A DNA stretch of 64,000 bases from Peptacetobacter hominis (lineage in GTDB: Bacteria; Bacillota; Clostridia; Peptostreptococcales; Peptostreptococcaceae): assembly GCF_006861675.1 (NCBI RefSeq), contig NZ_SGJB01000002.1, positions 1-64,000 on the forward strand, given 5' to 3'. Below the pieces are notes generated by a model. The model was not told the DNA's origin. It made no database searches and was given only the letters and a program-made list of their open reading frames with translations. The translations under genes were made by a program, and so were the position numbers. This document shows positions 44,411-55,969 of this stretch, in pieces (positions within the stretch are counted from its first letter, which is position 1; every line of letters begins with the position of its first letter).

Positions 44411-44857
44411 ATGAAAAGAATAATAGTTGAATACGAAAAATGTGATGGATGCAAAAATTGCTCAGTTGCATGTATGCAGGCTCATAGAAAGGACGAGGGA
44501 GATATATACACTCTTAATCTTCTGGATCCTGAAAATGAATCCAGAAACTTTATATACAAGGATAAGGACGGAAACTACAGACCTGTATTCTGTAGACACT
44601 GTGATCAGCCCGAGTGTGTAATGTCCTGTATGAGTGGTGCTCTTAAAAAAGATAAAGAAACAGGACTTGTTACATACGATGAGAAAAGATGCGGTTCATG
44701 TTTTATGTGTGTAATGAACTGTCCGTTTGGAGTATTAAAGCCAGACAGGGTTACAAGAACAAAAGTTATCAAATGTGATTTCTGTATAGAGCATGGTGGA
44801 GAGCCAAGCTGTGTAAAATCATGCCCTAAAAAAGCTATTCATGTAGAGGAGGTGTAG
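44411..44857 (+). CDS. cooF: CooF-like four-cluster ferredoxin
   Basis: Four Cys groups for [4Fe-4S] clusters are seen: CDGCKNCSVACMQAH, CRHCDQPECVMSC, CGSCFMCVMNCPFG, and CDFCIEHGGEPSCVKSCP. This is the HycB/CooF electron-transfer pattern. It lies 13 bases after cooS and three bases before the flavoprotein gene, and is the obvious carrier between CooS and that enzyme. It has no signal or membrane segment. The length of 148 is slightly short of classical CooF but complete. Confidence 0.92.
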   Translation: MKRIIVEYEKCDGCKNCSVACMQAHRKDEGDIYTLNLLDPENESRNFIYKDKDGNYRPVFCRHCDQPECVMSCMSGALKKDKETGLVTYDEKRCGSCFMCVMNCPFGVLKPDRVTRTKVIKCDFCIEHGGEPSCVKSCPKKAIHVEEV

Positions 44858-44860
44858 GCG

Positions 44861-46081
44861 ATGAAATATGTGATAATAGGAGTGGGAGCAGCTGGAATAA
44901 CTGCAGCTGAAGAACTTAGAAATATTGACGATAAATGCGAAATAGTGATGATTTCTGAGGATAAATACGTTCATTCTCGCTGTATGCTGCACAAGTATAT
45001 ATCTCATGAAAGAGATGAGAAATCACTTAATTTTGCAGATGAGAACTTCTTCGAAAAGAATGCAATAAAATGGATAAAATCCCCTATAAAAAATATAGAT
45101 ACAAATAAAAAAGAAGTCTACACTACAGACGGAGATACAGTAGAGTACGACAAACTTTTAATTGCAACAGGAGCAAACAGTTTTATACCTCCAGTTGGAG
45201 ATTTCAGAAAAGCCTCAAATGTATTTGGACTTAGACACCTTCACGATGCGCAGGCAATAGATAAGATGGCGGATGAATCAGAAAATATACTTATAGTAGG
45301 ATCTGGACTTGTAGGACTTGATGCGGCATATGGACTTCTTGAAAGAGGGAAGAATGTAACTATAGTAGAGATGGCTCCATCTATACTTCCTATGCAGCTT
45401 AATCCGCATGCAGCAGCTGAATATCAGAAGTTATTTGAAAAAGCCGGTGCAAAATTCTATCTTGGATGCCGAGCTGAAAAAGCTGAGTGTATGGAAGATG
45501 GAAAAATACACTCTGTTTCATTTGATACAGGAGAAAGTGTAGACTGCGATATGATTATAGTTGCAGCAGGTGTAAGACCAGCGGTTGAATTTCTAAATGA
45601 AAGCGGTATAGAAGTTGAAAGAGGAATTAAAGTAGACGACTTTATGAAAACCAATGTAGATGATGTATATGCTGCAGGAGATGTTGCCGGACTTTCTGGA
45701 ATATGGCCAAATGCAATGAAACAGGGAAAAACAGCTGCTGTAAATATGGCAGGTGGATGTGAAAAATACGAAGATAGATTTGCAATGAAAAATACTATAA
45801 ACTTCTTTGGACTTGTAAGTCTATGTCTTGGAAATATAAAAGAAGAAGAGGGAGATACTGTTTTAGAGCAGGAGGATATGAAAAATTATAAAAGAGCTGT
45901 CCTGAAGGATGGAAAGCTTAAGGGAATACTTCTTCAGGGAGATATTTCAAATTCTGGTATATGGCAGTATATAATTAAAAATGAGATAGATCTCAGCAAT
46001 ATAGATAAAAATATTTTCAGTCTTAGCTTTGCCGATTTTTATGGAACAGGAGAAAGAGGCAAGTACGTCTGGAATATATAA
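44861..46081 (+). CDS. FAD/NAD(P)-dependent oxidoreductase of the CODH operon (FNOR)
   Basis: A 406-residue pyridine-nucleotide-disulfide-family flavoprotein begins KYVIIGVGAAGITAAEELRN (FAD site). It has a second dinucleotide fold at ILIVGSGLVGLDAAYGLLER and the FAD tail DDVYAAGDVAG. The family includes NADH:rubredoxin and NADH-oxidase-like reductases; no redox-active CxxC is seen. CooS-CooF-FNOR clusters are known in several anaerobes and are proposed to couple CO oxidation to NAD(P)H formation. Start ATG is three bases after the cooF stop. Terminator follows. Confidence 0.88.
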   Translation: MKYVIIGVGAAGITAAEELRNIDDKCEIVMISEDKYVHSRCMLHKYISHERDEKSLNFADENFFEKNAIKWIKSPIKNIDTNKKEVYTTDGDTVEYDKLLIATGANSFIPPVGDFRKASNVFGLRHLHDAQAIDKMADESENILIVGSGLVGLDAAYGLLERGKNVTIVEMAPSILPMQLNPHAAAEYQKLFEKAGAKFYLGCRAEKAECMEDGKIHSVSFDTGESVDCDMIIVAAGVRPAVEFLNESGIEVERGIKVDDFMKTNVDDVYAAGDVAGLSGIWPNAMKQGKTAAVNMAGGCEKYEDRFAMKNTINFFGLVSLCLGNIKEEEGDTVLEQEDMKNYKRAVLKDGKLKGILLQGDISNSGIWQYIIKNEIDLSNIDKNIFSLSFADFYGTGERGKYVWNI

Positions 46082-46091
46082 TAGATTTCGT

Positions 46092-46121
46092 AAATCCGGT
46101 GAAAATTTCACCGGATTTTTG
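46092..46121 (+). terminator. Terminator of the cooS operon
   Basis: AAATCCGGTGAAA and TTTCACCGGATTT pair with a 2-4 base loop, followed by TTGATTT. Confidence 0.85.
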
Positions 46122-46210
46122 ATTTATTATGAATCATACAAAAGAGAAACAATGTTATAATATACATATCTGATATAATGAATATACAGAAATATAAACA
46201 GGAGGCAATT

Positions 46211-46826
46211 ATGTCCAGCGATAAGTATTTGGATTACAAAAGAATAGTTAAAATTATAGTTGGAAATCTCCTTATAACATCTGCTTATGCTTTTATAACT
46301 GTTCCAAATGAGATAGTAAATGGAGGGGTTACGAGTTTTTCCATGATATTGTCAAACATGGCTGACGTTAATATAACTATATATACTAACACCATAACCG
46401 TTATTTTGCTTTTACTTTATGGATTATTTCTGGGAAAGCAGTTCTTCAGCGGAAGTATTTTAAGTTGTATTGCATATATGATTTTTTACTTTACTGAGAA
46501 AAACAGGTATTGAAATTCATACAAACCCTATTATATCAGCTCTTTTTGGAGGAGTCATTGTAGGAACAGGATACTATATGTGTCTTTCAGCAGAATCAAC
46601 AGCGATTGGATTTGATGTACTGGCACTTATATTAAAAAGGAAATTCGAGTGGATGGATGTCGCGGTTACAATGGGTATCATAAATGTAACAGTTCTTCTT
46701 ATAGGTCTTATAAGTTTTGGTATAGTTTCTGTTATATGTGGTATTTTTTTTACTGTTGTACAGTCATTTACTCTAAAGCTTGCCCTTAAATACAGAGGTG
46801 GGCTTTCTATTAATGAAAATAAATAA
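46211..46826 (+). pseudogene. YitT/DUF161-family membrane protein, frameshifted
   Basis: From ATG 46211 (GGAGG at 46201-46205) the frame encodes LLITSAYAFITVPNEIVNGG and two helices, then stops at 46513. The family sequence continues in another frame: TLLRKTGIEIHTNPIISALF, GGVIVGTGYYMCL, then AIGFDVLALILKRKF and three helices to 46826. Frames join if one base is gained or lost in the T6 run at 46482-46487. It also ends without the C-terminal DUF2179 domain usual in YitT. A homopolymer sequencing error, phase variation, or true decay are all possible. Function of the family is unknown. Confidence 0.8.
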
Positions 46827-46845
46827 TTATAAAGGAGTGATTATT

Positions 46846-47340
46846 ATGAATAGTATATTTCACAGAACAAGTGTAAGAAGTTACCTTGAAAAACCGGTTG
46901 AGGATGAAAAAATAGAAAAAATACTGAGAGCGGCTATGGCTTCACCATCAGCAGTGAATCAGCAGCCATGGGAATTTTATGTTGTAACAGAAAAAGAAAT
47001 GCTTAAAAAACTTTCTGAGGCAAGTCAGTATTCAAAAATGGTTGAAAAATCAGCAGTTACATTTGTTGTATGTTACAGAAATGATTCAATAAGAGCTGAA
47101 TACAGAGAAATAGACTGTGCTGCATGTACAGAGAATATGCTTCTTGAAATAGATAATCTTGGTCTGGGAGCTGTATGGATAGGTATTGCTCCTATAGAGG
47201 AAAGAATGAAATATGTCGAGTCTGTACTTGATATGCCGGAAAATTTAAGAGCATTTGCTCTTGTATCATGTGGATACCCTGAAAAAGAACAGCTTCAGAA
47301 AGATAGATTTGATATATCAAGAGTACATTATATAAAATAG
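46846..47340 (+). CDS. Nitroreductase-family flavoprotein
   Basis: An FMN-dependent oxidoreductase of 164 residues begins FHRTSVRSYLEKPVEDEKIE, the usual R.S.R.....V. opening. MASPSAVNQQPWEFYVVTE is the FMN site and LGAVWIGIAP with FALVSCGYPEKE closes the fold. It reduces nitro, quinone or other electron-poor substrates with NAD(P)H; the physiological substrate cannot be told. ATG 46846 has AAGGAG in place; the longer frame upstream overlaps the YitT remnant and is ignored. Confidence 0.9.
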   Translation: MNSIFHRTSVRSYLEKPVEDEKIEKILRAAMASPSAVNQQPWEFYVVTEKEMLKKLSEASQYSKMVEKSAVTFVVCYRNDSIRAEYREIDCAACTENMLLEIDNLGLGAVWIGIAPIEERMKYVESVLDMPENLRAFALVSCGYPEKEQLQKDRFDISRVHYIK

Positions 47341-47429
47341 ATATTATAAAAGACAATATATATAAATTATAGTAAAATATTCAGTATGACGGGAATTTAT
47401 TCTAATATGTCCGAGAAGGAGGAGGTTTT

Positions 47430-48689
47430 TTGAAGAAGATATCAGGACTGATAATATCACTGATGTTGATAATATCACTTACAATGCCTGTTTCGTATGC
47501 TCAGTACAAGGAAAAAGGAGTTGCCGAAATATATTCCAAAAACTCTATACTTGTGGATCAGCTTACAGGAAGAGTGATAACTGAAAAGGATGCTGATGAG
47601 TCGGTACCTCTTGCAAGTATAAGTAAGGTTATGACTTTTTATGTAGCTCAGGATGCACTTGCAGCAGGAGAGGTAAAAGAAAATGATCTGGTAACAATAA
47701 CAAAGGATATGCTTAAAGTAAGTGGTTCTACTATGCACCTTAAAGAGGGAGAAAAAGTAAAATTTATAGAATTACTGAAAGGACTTATGCTTGTTTCAGC
47801 AAATGACGGAGCAATAGCAATAGCATCGCATGTATGTAATGGAGATGTTGATGCATTTGTGGATAGGATGAATGAGAAGGCGAAGAAAATAGGAATGAAG
47901 AATACATACTTTATAAATCCTAATGGACTTCCTATATACGATTGGAGTAAACCTGAAGGAACTCCGCCAAAACAGAATCATTCAAGTGCAAGAGATATAT
48001 CAAAAATGGCTATAGCTCTTCTTGATGATTATGAAGAGGAAACAATAGAAATAACATCAAAAAGAATGGATAAAGATTCCAGCAGAGATTTCAATTATTA
48101 CAATACAAATCCGCTTATAGTATATCCAAATGTGGATGGACTTAAAACAGGATACACAGATCTTGCAGGATACTGCCTTGTATTTACAAACAAAATGTCC
48201 AGCAAGGGAGAGGATGTACCAGAGAATAGAATGATAGGTGTTGTCATGGGAAACTGGTGCAAGGAAGATAGAGTAAAATCAGCAACAGCACTTTATAAAC
48301 TTGGGGAAAATTATCATACAGAAAAAATATGTAAAAAAGGTGATAATGTAGCTTCAGGATGTATAGAGGATATAGACGAACTTCAGAATATAAGCCTTCA
48401 GGCAAAAGATGATTGTTGTGCAGTTATAAAGGACAATGAGGAATATACTGAAAAAGTAAAATACAAAAAAATAGATGGAAGTATAAATGAAAACACTGTA
48501 GTGGCAGAACTTGAATATATAGATGAATACGGAGATGTAATAAGTTCAGTTGATTTAGTAAGCTCAGATCTTGGAAGTATATCTATATTATCGAGATTAA
48601 ACTTATTTGCCAAAAAGGTAATGAGAGCAGTAAATATGGATAAGACTGATGAGAAAAAGGAACTTCCATACTCTGTAGTTGTATTTTAG
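47430..48689 (+). CDS. dacA: D-alanyl-D-alanine carboxypeptidase (DacA/PBP5-type, S11)
   Basis: A Sec signal peptide (about residues 1-24, ending PVSYAQ) is followed by a penicillin-binding serine peptidase: SxxK at S63-K66 (LASISKVM), SAN in VSANDGAIA, and KTG in DGLKTGYTDLAGYC. It trims the last D-Ala of peptidoglycan stem peptides outside the cell. A C-terminal beta domain and an amphipathic tail (LNLFAKKVMRAVN) probably hold it to the membrane. The start is TTG, directly after AGGAGGAGG; no ATG fits the signal peptide. A terminator follows. Confidence 0.93.
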   Translation: MKKISGLIISLMLIISLTMPVSYAQYKEKGVAEIYSKNSILVDQLTGRVITEKDADESVPLASISKVMTFYVAQDALAAGEVKENDLVTITKDMLKVSGSTMHLKEGEKVKFIELLKGLMLVSANDGAIAIASHVCNGDVDAFVDRMNEKAKKIGMKNTYFINPNGLPIYDWSKPEGTPPKQNHSSARDISKMAIALLDDYEEETIEITSKRMDKDSSRDFNYYNTNPLIVYPNVDGLKTGYTDLAGYCLVFTNKMSSKGEDVPENRMIGVVMGNWCKEDRVKSATALYKLGENYHTEKICKKGDNVASGCIEDIDELQNISLQAKDDCCAVIKDNEEYTEKVKYKKIDGSINENTVVAELEYIDEYGDVISSVDLVSSDLGSISILSRLNLFAKKVMRAVNMDKTDEKKELPYSVVVF

Positions 48690-48694
48690 AAATA

Positions 48695-48725
48695 TGGAGC
48701 ATCCTGAAACAGGGTGCTCCTTTTA
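48695..48725 (+). terminator. Terminator after dacA
   Basis: GGAGCATCCTG and CAGGGTGCTCC pair with one G-T around AAA, followed by TTTT. Confidence 0.85.
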
Positions 48726-48790
48726 AATATAATTAATATAAAATATTTATTGCTGGATAAAAATTTATACGTTGTGAATGGAGGATTTTT

Positions 48791-49726
48791 ATGAAACTTC
48801 TTATGACAAGAAAATTTGACGATGAAAAAATGAAGATGATAGAGGATCTTGGATATGAAATAGTATTTCATGACGACAGAATCTTGAAAAATACAGAGGA
48901 AACAGATAGTGTAGAAGTCGCTTATATATACTATAATACCGACAAAATCGACTATACAAGGATGAAAAATCTTAAATTTGTACAACTTGCGAGTGTAGGA
49001 TTTGATCATATTCCCAAAGAATACTTTGAAGAGAGAGGTATAATTCTTTCTAATAATAAAGGGGGATATAGTATACCGATTGCTGAATATATTCTGATGG
49101 GGATACTTGAATGCTATAAAAATGTATTTTCACTTAGAAAAATGCAGTCCGAAAAAATATGGAAGTATGAAATGAATATGCTTGAACTCAGTGGAAAGAG
49201 AGCACTTATAATGGGAACAGGAGATATCGGAAAAGAAACAGCAAAGAGACTGAAAGCTTTTGATGTAGAGGTATGGGGATTAAATACCGATGGAAGAAAT
49301 ATAGACTATTTTGATAGGTGCTTCAAAACAGAGGAACTCGATGGCATAATCGGAAAATGTGATATTGTAGTTGGGCTTATGCCATCAACAAAGAAAACCT
49401 ACAGAATGATGAATGAAAAAAGATTTGAACTTATGAAAGAAGGCGCTGTTTTTGTAAATGCAGGAAGGGGAAGTCTTGTAGATACAAAAGCCATAGAAAA
49501 ATACGCTCCAAAATTCAGAGGGGTTGTGCTTGATGTATTTGAGGAAGAGCCTCTTTATAAGGATAGTCCTTTATGGAATATGGAGAATGTGATAATAACT
49601 CCACATAATTCATGGGTGTCAGAAGGAAATAATGAAAGGCTGTTTAAAAATGTATATTCAAATTTAAAAAGCTATATAGAAACAGGAAAACCAGCCACTA
49701 TGTTACAGCTAAAAAAAGGGTATTAA
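48791..49726 (+). CDS. D-isomer-specific 2-hydroxyacid dehydrogenase
   Basis: A 311-residue enzyme has a split catalytic domain and a central Rossmann domain: KRALIMGTGDIGKETAKRLK binds NAD(P), and the catalytic Arg, Glu and His lie in VNAGRGSLVD, DVFEEEPLY and ITPHNSW. It reduces a 2-oxoacid to the D-hydroxyacid or the reverse. It lacks the ACT domain of phosphoglycerate dehydrogenase, and its sequence does not show which substrate it uses. It stands alone between a terminator and a 350-base gap. Confidence 0.88.
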   Translation: MKLLMTRKFDDEKMKMIEDLGYEIVFHDDRILKNTEETDSVEVAYIYYNTDKIDYTRMKNLKFVQLASVGFDHIPKEYFEERGIILSNNKGGYSIPIAEYILMGILECYKNVFSLRKMQSEKIWKYEMNMLELSGKRALIMGTGDIGKETAKRLKAFDVEVWGLNTDGRNIDYFDRCFKTEELDGIIGKCDIVVGLMPSTKKTYRMMNEKRFELMKEGAVFVNAGRGSLVDTKAIEKYAPKFRGVVLDVFEEEPLYKDSPLWNMENVIITPHNSWVSEGNNERLFKNVYSNLKSYIETGKPATMLQLKKGY

Positions 49727-50078
49727 TAATATAAAAGATATATGTCAATAATACCGTCAAAATGATACCAAAATATCGTTGTATTTAAATTATTAAGTTA
49801 AACTAAAAATATATTTTAAATATATAAAAAACAGCAAATATTAAAATAAAAAATTAACAAATGAAATTCTAAATTAATAAAAAAAAATTATAATAATAAC
49901 GAAGCTTTATTAACCTAAAGAGTATAATTGCTGAACAATACAAATTTTTTATATTTCGTAAAAAAATTAAATTCATGCAAAATAAATGTTTTCCTATGCA
50001 TAAAAATATGATAGAATGAATGTATAATTTATAATATCTGAAAATTTAAACATTTTGTTTTGTATTGGGGGAATAATT
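49727..50078. other. AT-rich leader region of the hydrogenase operon
   Basis: This is a 352-base stretch without an ORF, very rich in A. It contains TGTATAAT (50021-50028), a likely -10 about 50 bases before the hydrogenase operon start. No good -35, terminator for the upstream gene, or riboswitch was recognised. Confidence 0.4.
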
Positions 50079-51914
50079 ATGAGTAGACTTAGAATATCAA
50101 CACCAGATAGTGCCCAGGTAGTTGTAGAAAGTCTGTATAAGGATGTGGAGAGAAGAATAGTAGCCAGCCCTCCAGGACTATGTCCTGTGGACCTGTCTTT
50201 ATCTTTTCTGAATCTATGTCACTCACAGACTTGTGGTAAATGTGTACCATGCAGGGTTGGACTTGATCAGCTTAAAAGTATGATTACAGAGGTTCTTGAT
50301 GGAGATGCTGACCTTAGTATAATAGACAATATAGAAAGAACTGCCAAAGTTATAATGCAGTCTGCTGACTGTGCTATAGGATATGAGGCAGCTCACATGG
50401 TATTAAAAGGGGTTCAGGGATTCAAGGACGATTATATAGAACATATAGAAAATGGAAGATGCCTTTGCAGTCTTGAGCAGCCTGTTCCTTGTGTTGCACT
50501 ATGTCCTGCAGGAGTGGATGTTCCGGGATATATTGCACTTATAAGAGAAGGAAGATATAAAGATGCAATAAGACTTATAAGAAAGGACAATCCTTTCCCA
50601 ACAGCATGTGCTCTTATATGTGAGCATCCTTGTGAGGCCAGATGTAGAAGAAATATGATAGATGACTCTATAAATATAAGAGGACTTAAGAGATTTGCAG
50701 TTGATATGGCAGGAGAAGTTCCTGTTCCGGAAAATGCACCTTCTACAGGAAAGAAAGTTGCAATAATAGGTGGAGGTCCTGGTGGACTTAGTGCTGCATA
50801 TTATCTATCTTTAATGGGACATAAAGCTGTAGTATATGAAAAAGAACATAAACTTGGAGGAATGCTTCACTTTGGAATACCAAACTATCGTCTTCCAGAG
50901 GAAAGTCTTTCAAAAGATATAGATGCAATACTTTCAACTGGAGTTGAAGTAAAATACGGTGTAGCAGTAGGAAAAGATATAAGTATAAAAGAACTTAAAA
51001 AAGAATACGATGCTATGTACATATCTATCGGTGCACAGCTTGATAGAAAAATAGGTATGGAAGGTGAAGAGAGCAACGGTGTTGTTTCAGCTGTTGAAAT
51101 GCTTCATAATATAGGACTTGGAAATTATCCTGACTTCACTGGAAAAACCGTTGCAGTAATCGGTGGAGGAAACGTTGCAATGGACGCCGCAAGATCTTCA
51201 ATAAGACTTGGAGCAAAAGACGTTAAGATAGTATACAGAAGAAGAAAAGAGGATATGACTGCAATTGCAGAAGAAGTTGAAGGAGCAGAAGCAGAAGGAT
51301 GCGAACTTATAACACTACAGGCTCCAAAGAGAGTTGAAAGTGATGAAGAAGGAAATGTAACAGCACTTTGGACTCAGCCACAGATAATAGGAAAAATGGA
51401 TTCTTGGGGAAGACCTAGACCAGAAAATGCTGATCTTCCAGAAAAAAGAATTGAATGTGATATAGTTGTAGTTGCCATAGGCCAGGGTATAGAGTACAAG
51501 CCTTTCGAAGACTTTGGTATACCAGTAAAAAGAGGAGTTCTTGAGGCTTTATCAAGCAGTGAGGTTGAAGAGCTTCCTGGTATATTTGCAGGAGGAGACT
51601 GTGTAACAGGTCCTGCAACAGTTATAAAGGCTATAGCAGCAGGAAAAGTTGCAGCTGCCAATATAGACAACTACTTAGGATATAATCATCTGATAAGCTG
51701 TGACGTTGAAATTCCAAATGTAAGACTTGAAGACAAGGTTGCATGCGGTAGAGTAAATGTTACAGAAAGACCAGCAGGTGAAAGAAAACTTGATTTTGAA
51801 GAAGTTGAACTTGGAATGACATGTGAAGGAGCTAAGAGAGAAGCTTCAAGATGTCTAAGATGTGATAAATTCGGATACGGTTCATTCAAAGGAGGTAGAG
51901 CTGCAAGATGGTAA
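50079..51914 (+). CDS. NuoF-type Fe-S region fused to a GltD-like FAD/NAD(P) oxidoreductase, hydrogenase partner
   Basis: Residues about 1-130 contain LCHSQTCGKCVPCRVGLDQL, the NADH_4Fe-4S motif of NuoF/HydB-type subunits. A GltD-like part follows, with cluster cysteines (CVALCPAGVDVPGYIALI, CEHPCEARCRR), FAD site AIIGGGPGGLSAAYYLSL and a second dinucleotide fold VAVIGGGNVAMDAARSSIRLG. The flavoprotein probably passes electrons between NAD(P)H and the hydrogenase whose gene overlaps its end by seven bases. Group A2 [FeFe]-hydrogenases are described with glutamate-synthase-like partners, which fits. There is no separate NuoE. ATG 50079 follows GGGGGA; a longer frame upstream lacks a ribosome site. 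Whether it bifurcates electrons is unknown. Confidence 0.85.
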   Translation: MSRLRISTPDSAQVVVESLYKDVERRIVASPPGLCPVDLSLSFLNLCHSQTCGKCVPCRVGLDQLKSMITEVLDGDADLSIIDNIERTAKVIMQSADCAIGYEAAHMVLKGVQGFKDDYIEHIENGRCLCSLEQPVPCVALCPAGVDVPGYIALIREGRYKDAIRLIRKDNPFPTACALICEHPCEARCRRNMIDDSINIRGLKRFAVDMAGEVPVPENAPSTGKKVAIIGGGPGGLSAAYYLSLMGHKAVVYEKEHKLGGMLHFGIPNYRLPEESLSKDIDAILSTGVEVKYGVAVGKDISIKELKKEYDAMYISIGAQLDRKIGMEGEESNGVVSAVEMLHNIGLGNYPDFTGKTVAVIGGGNVAMDAARSSIRLGAKDVKIVYRRRKEDMTAIAEEVEGAEAEGCELITLQAPKRVESDEEGNVTALWTQPQIIGKMDSWGRPRPENADLPEKRIECDIVVVAIGQGIEYKPFEDFGIPVKRGVLEALSSSEVEELPGIFAGGDCVTGPATVIKAIAAGKVAAANIDNYLGYNHLISCDVEIPNVRLEDKVACGRVNVTERPAGERKLDFEEVELGMTCEGAKREASRCLRCDKFGYGSFKGGRAARW

Positions 51915-53662
51915 GATTAACAGTAGATGGAATAAATGTAGAAGTTCCAAAAGGGACAAAACTTATAGATGCAGCAGCTGCTGCCGGAATAAATATACCA
52001 ACTCTATGCTATCTTAAGGATCTTAATGAAATAGGAGCATGTAGAGTATGTGTAGTTGAAGTTGAGGGAAATGAATCGCTTGTAACTTCATGCAACAATG
52101 TCGTAGAAGACGGTATGGTAATATATACAAACAGCCCTAAAGTAAGAGAAGCAAGAAAGATAAATGTAGAGCTTATACTTTCACAGCACGACAGCCAGTG
52201 TACAACATGTGTAAGAAGCGGAAACTGTGAACTTCAGACTATATCAAATAATCTTGGAATAGTTGAACTTCCTTTTGAAAGAAAGATAAAGAAAAGATCT
52301 TGGAACAAAGCGTTCCCGCTTATAAAGGATTATACAAAATGTATAAAATGCATGAGATGTGTTCAGGTATGTGAAAAAATACAGAATGTAAGCATATGGG
52401 ACGTATCAAATACAGGAGCAAGAACAGAAGTAGACGTATCTCTTAACAGAAAAATAGAGGAATCAGACTGTGCACTTTGTGGTCAGTGTATAACTCATTG
52501 TCCAGTTGGAGCTCTTAGAGAAAGAGACGATGTGGACAAGGTATTTGATGCACTTGCAGATCCTGACAAGATAACAGTTATACAGATAGCTCCTGCAGTA
52601 AGAGCTGCATGGGGAGAAACTCTTGGTCTTGACAGAGAAAAAGCTACAGTAAAAAGACTTGTTTCAGCACTTAGAAAAATGGGATTTGACTATATATTCG
52701 ATACAACATTCTCAGCAGACCTTACAATAATGGAAGAGGGAAGCGAGTTTATAGAAAAACTTAAAGATAAAGAAAATAATAAATTCCCAATGTACACATC
52801 ATGCTGTCCAGGTTGGGTAAGATATGCAAAGTCTCATTATCCTGAAATAGTAGATCAGCTTTCTACAGCAAAATCACCTCAGCAGATGTTTGGTGCTGTA
52901 GCAAAAACATATTATGCTGATATACTTGGAGTGGATCCGGATAAGATATTCTCAATATCAGTTATGCCTTGTATAGCTAAAAAACATGAATGCGATATAC
53001 CTACAATAAACGATTCAAAGGCTGAAAAAGATGTTGACGTTGTTCTTACTACAAGAGAAATAGACAGAATGATAAGATCAGAACACATAAATGTACACAT
53101 GCTTAAAGAAGAGGGATTTGATATGCCTCTTGGAATAGGTACAGGAGCAGGTGTAATATTTGGAGCTACAGGTGGAGTTATGGAAGCGGCTCTTAGATCT
53201 GCACACTTCCTTGTAACAGGAAAAAATCCAAAGCCTGACGCATTCAAAGAAGTAAGAGGTATGGACGGATGGAAAGAATCTACTATAGATATAGCGGGAA
53301 TAAAAGTTAGAACTGCTGTTGTAAGTGGACTTGGAAATGCGGACAAACTTATAAAGGCAATCGAAGCAGGTACAGTTGAGTACGACTTTGTAGAAGTAAT
53401 GGCATGTCCTGGAGGATGTTCAGGCGGTGGAGGTCAGCCTATAGCTGATAAAGAGGAAAAATATACTGAAAAGAGAGTAGATAAACTTTACGAACTTGAT
53501 CAGATGTCTGAGATAAGATTCTCTCATGAAAATCCTTCTATAACAAAAATATACGAAGAATATTTAGAGGCGCCATTATCTCACAAGGCACATAAACTTT
53601 TACATACAGACCACGATTCGTGGGATATGCCACTATCTCCTTTTATGGAAGATGAGGTATAA
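51908..53662 (+). CDS. hydA: [FeFe]-hydrogenase catalytic subunit
   Basis: A modular enzyme of 584 residues has an N-terminal [2Fe-2S] domain (IPTLCYLKDLNEIGACRVC), a His-Cys3 cluster (HDSQCTTCVRSGNC) and two [4Fe-4S] clusters (CIKCMRCVQVC, CALCGQCITHCP). The H-domain signatures are TSCCPGWVRYAKSHYPE (about 298), ISVMPCIAKKHEC (about 350) and VMACPGGCSGGGGQP (about 497). A small-subunit tail follows. It reduces protons or oxidises H2. The seven-base overlap with the NuoF/GltD-like gene shows the two are made together. A terminator follows. Confidence 0.96.
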   Translation: MVRLTVDGINVEVPKGTKLIDAAAAAGINIPTLCYLKDLNEIGACRVCVVEVEGNESLVTSCNNVVEDGMVIYTNSPKVREARKINVELILSQHDSQCTTCVRSGNCELQTISNNLGIVELPFERKIKKRSWNKAFPLIKDYTKCIKCMRCVQVCEKIQNVSIWDVSNTGARTEVDVSLNRKIEESDCALCGQCITHCPVGALRERDDVDKVFDALADPDKITVIQIAPAVRAAWGETLGLDREKATVKRLVSALRKMGFDYIFDTTFSADLTIMEEGSEFIEKLKDKENNKFPMYTSCCPGWVRYAKSHYPEIVDQLSTAKSPQQMFGAVAKTYYADILGVDPDKIFSISVMPCIAKKHECDIPTINDSKAEKDVDVVLTTREIDRMIRSEHINVHMLKEEGFDMPLGIGTGAGVIFGATGGVMEAALRSAHFLVTGKNPKPDAFKEVRGMDGWKESTIDIAGIKVRTAVVSGLGNADKLIKAIEAGTVEYDFVEVMACPGGCSGGGGQPIADKEEKYTEKRVDKLYELDQMSEIRFSHENPSITKIYEEYLEAPLSHKAHKLLHTDHDSWDMPLSPFMEDEV

Positions 53663-53689
53663 AAATAACATAGCTTTATTTTGAACAAT

Positions 53690-53724
53690 AAATCTCTGGC
53701 TTATAAATGAGCCAGAGATTTTTA
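53690..53724 (+). terminator. Terminator of the hydrogenase operon
   Basis: AAATCTCTGGCT and AGCCAGAGATTT pair around TATAAATG, followed by TTATTT. Confidence 0.85.
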
Positions 53725-53794
53725 TTTATAATAATATAAAAGATAAAATCAGAATACAAAAATGTGAAAAAGGGTATAAAAAAAGATATAATAG

Positions 53795-55870
<2,076 letters not shown>

Positions 55871-55969
55871 TATATTGTATAACTGTGGAAATAAGAGTCT
55901 ATGAATGATAAAATTAACACATAAGAAAAGTATTATAAGTGTATGTAACAGGAAAGAGAGGTGTTTCTT

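Noticed and set aside
48791..49726. Annotation as phosphoglycerate dehydrogenase (serA)
   Set aside because: The ACT or extended regulatory domain is absent and no serine biosynthesis gene adjoins it; a general 2-hydroxyacid dehydrogenase is safer.
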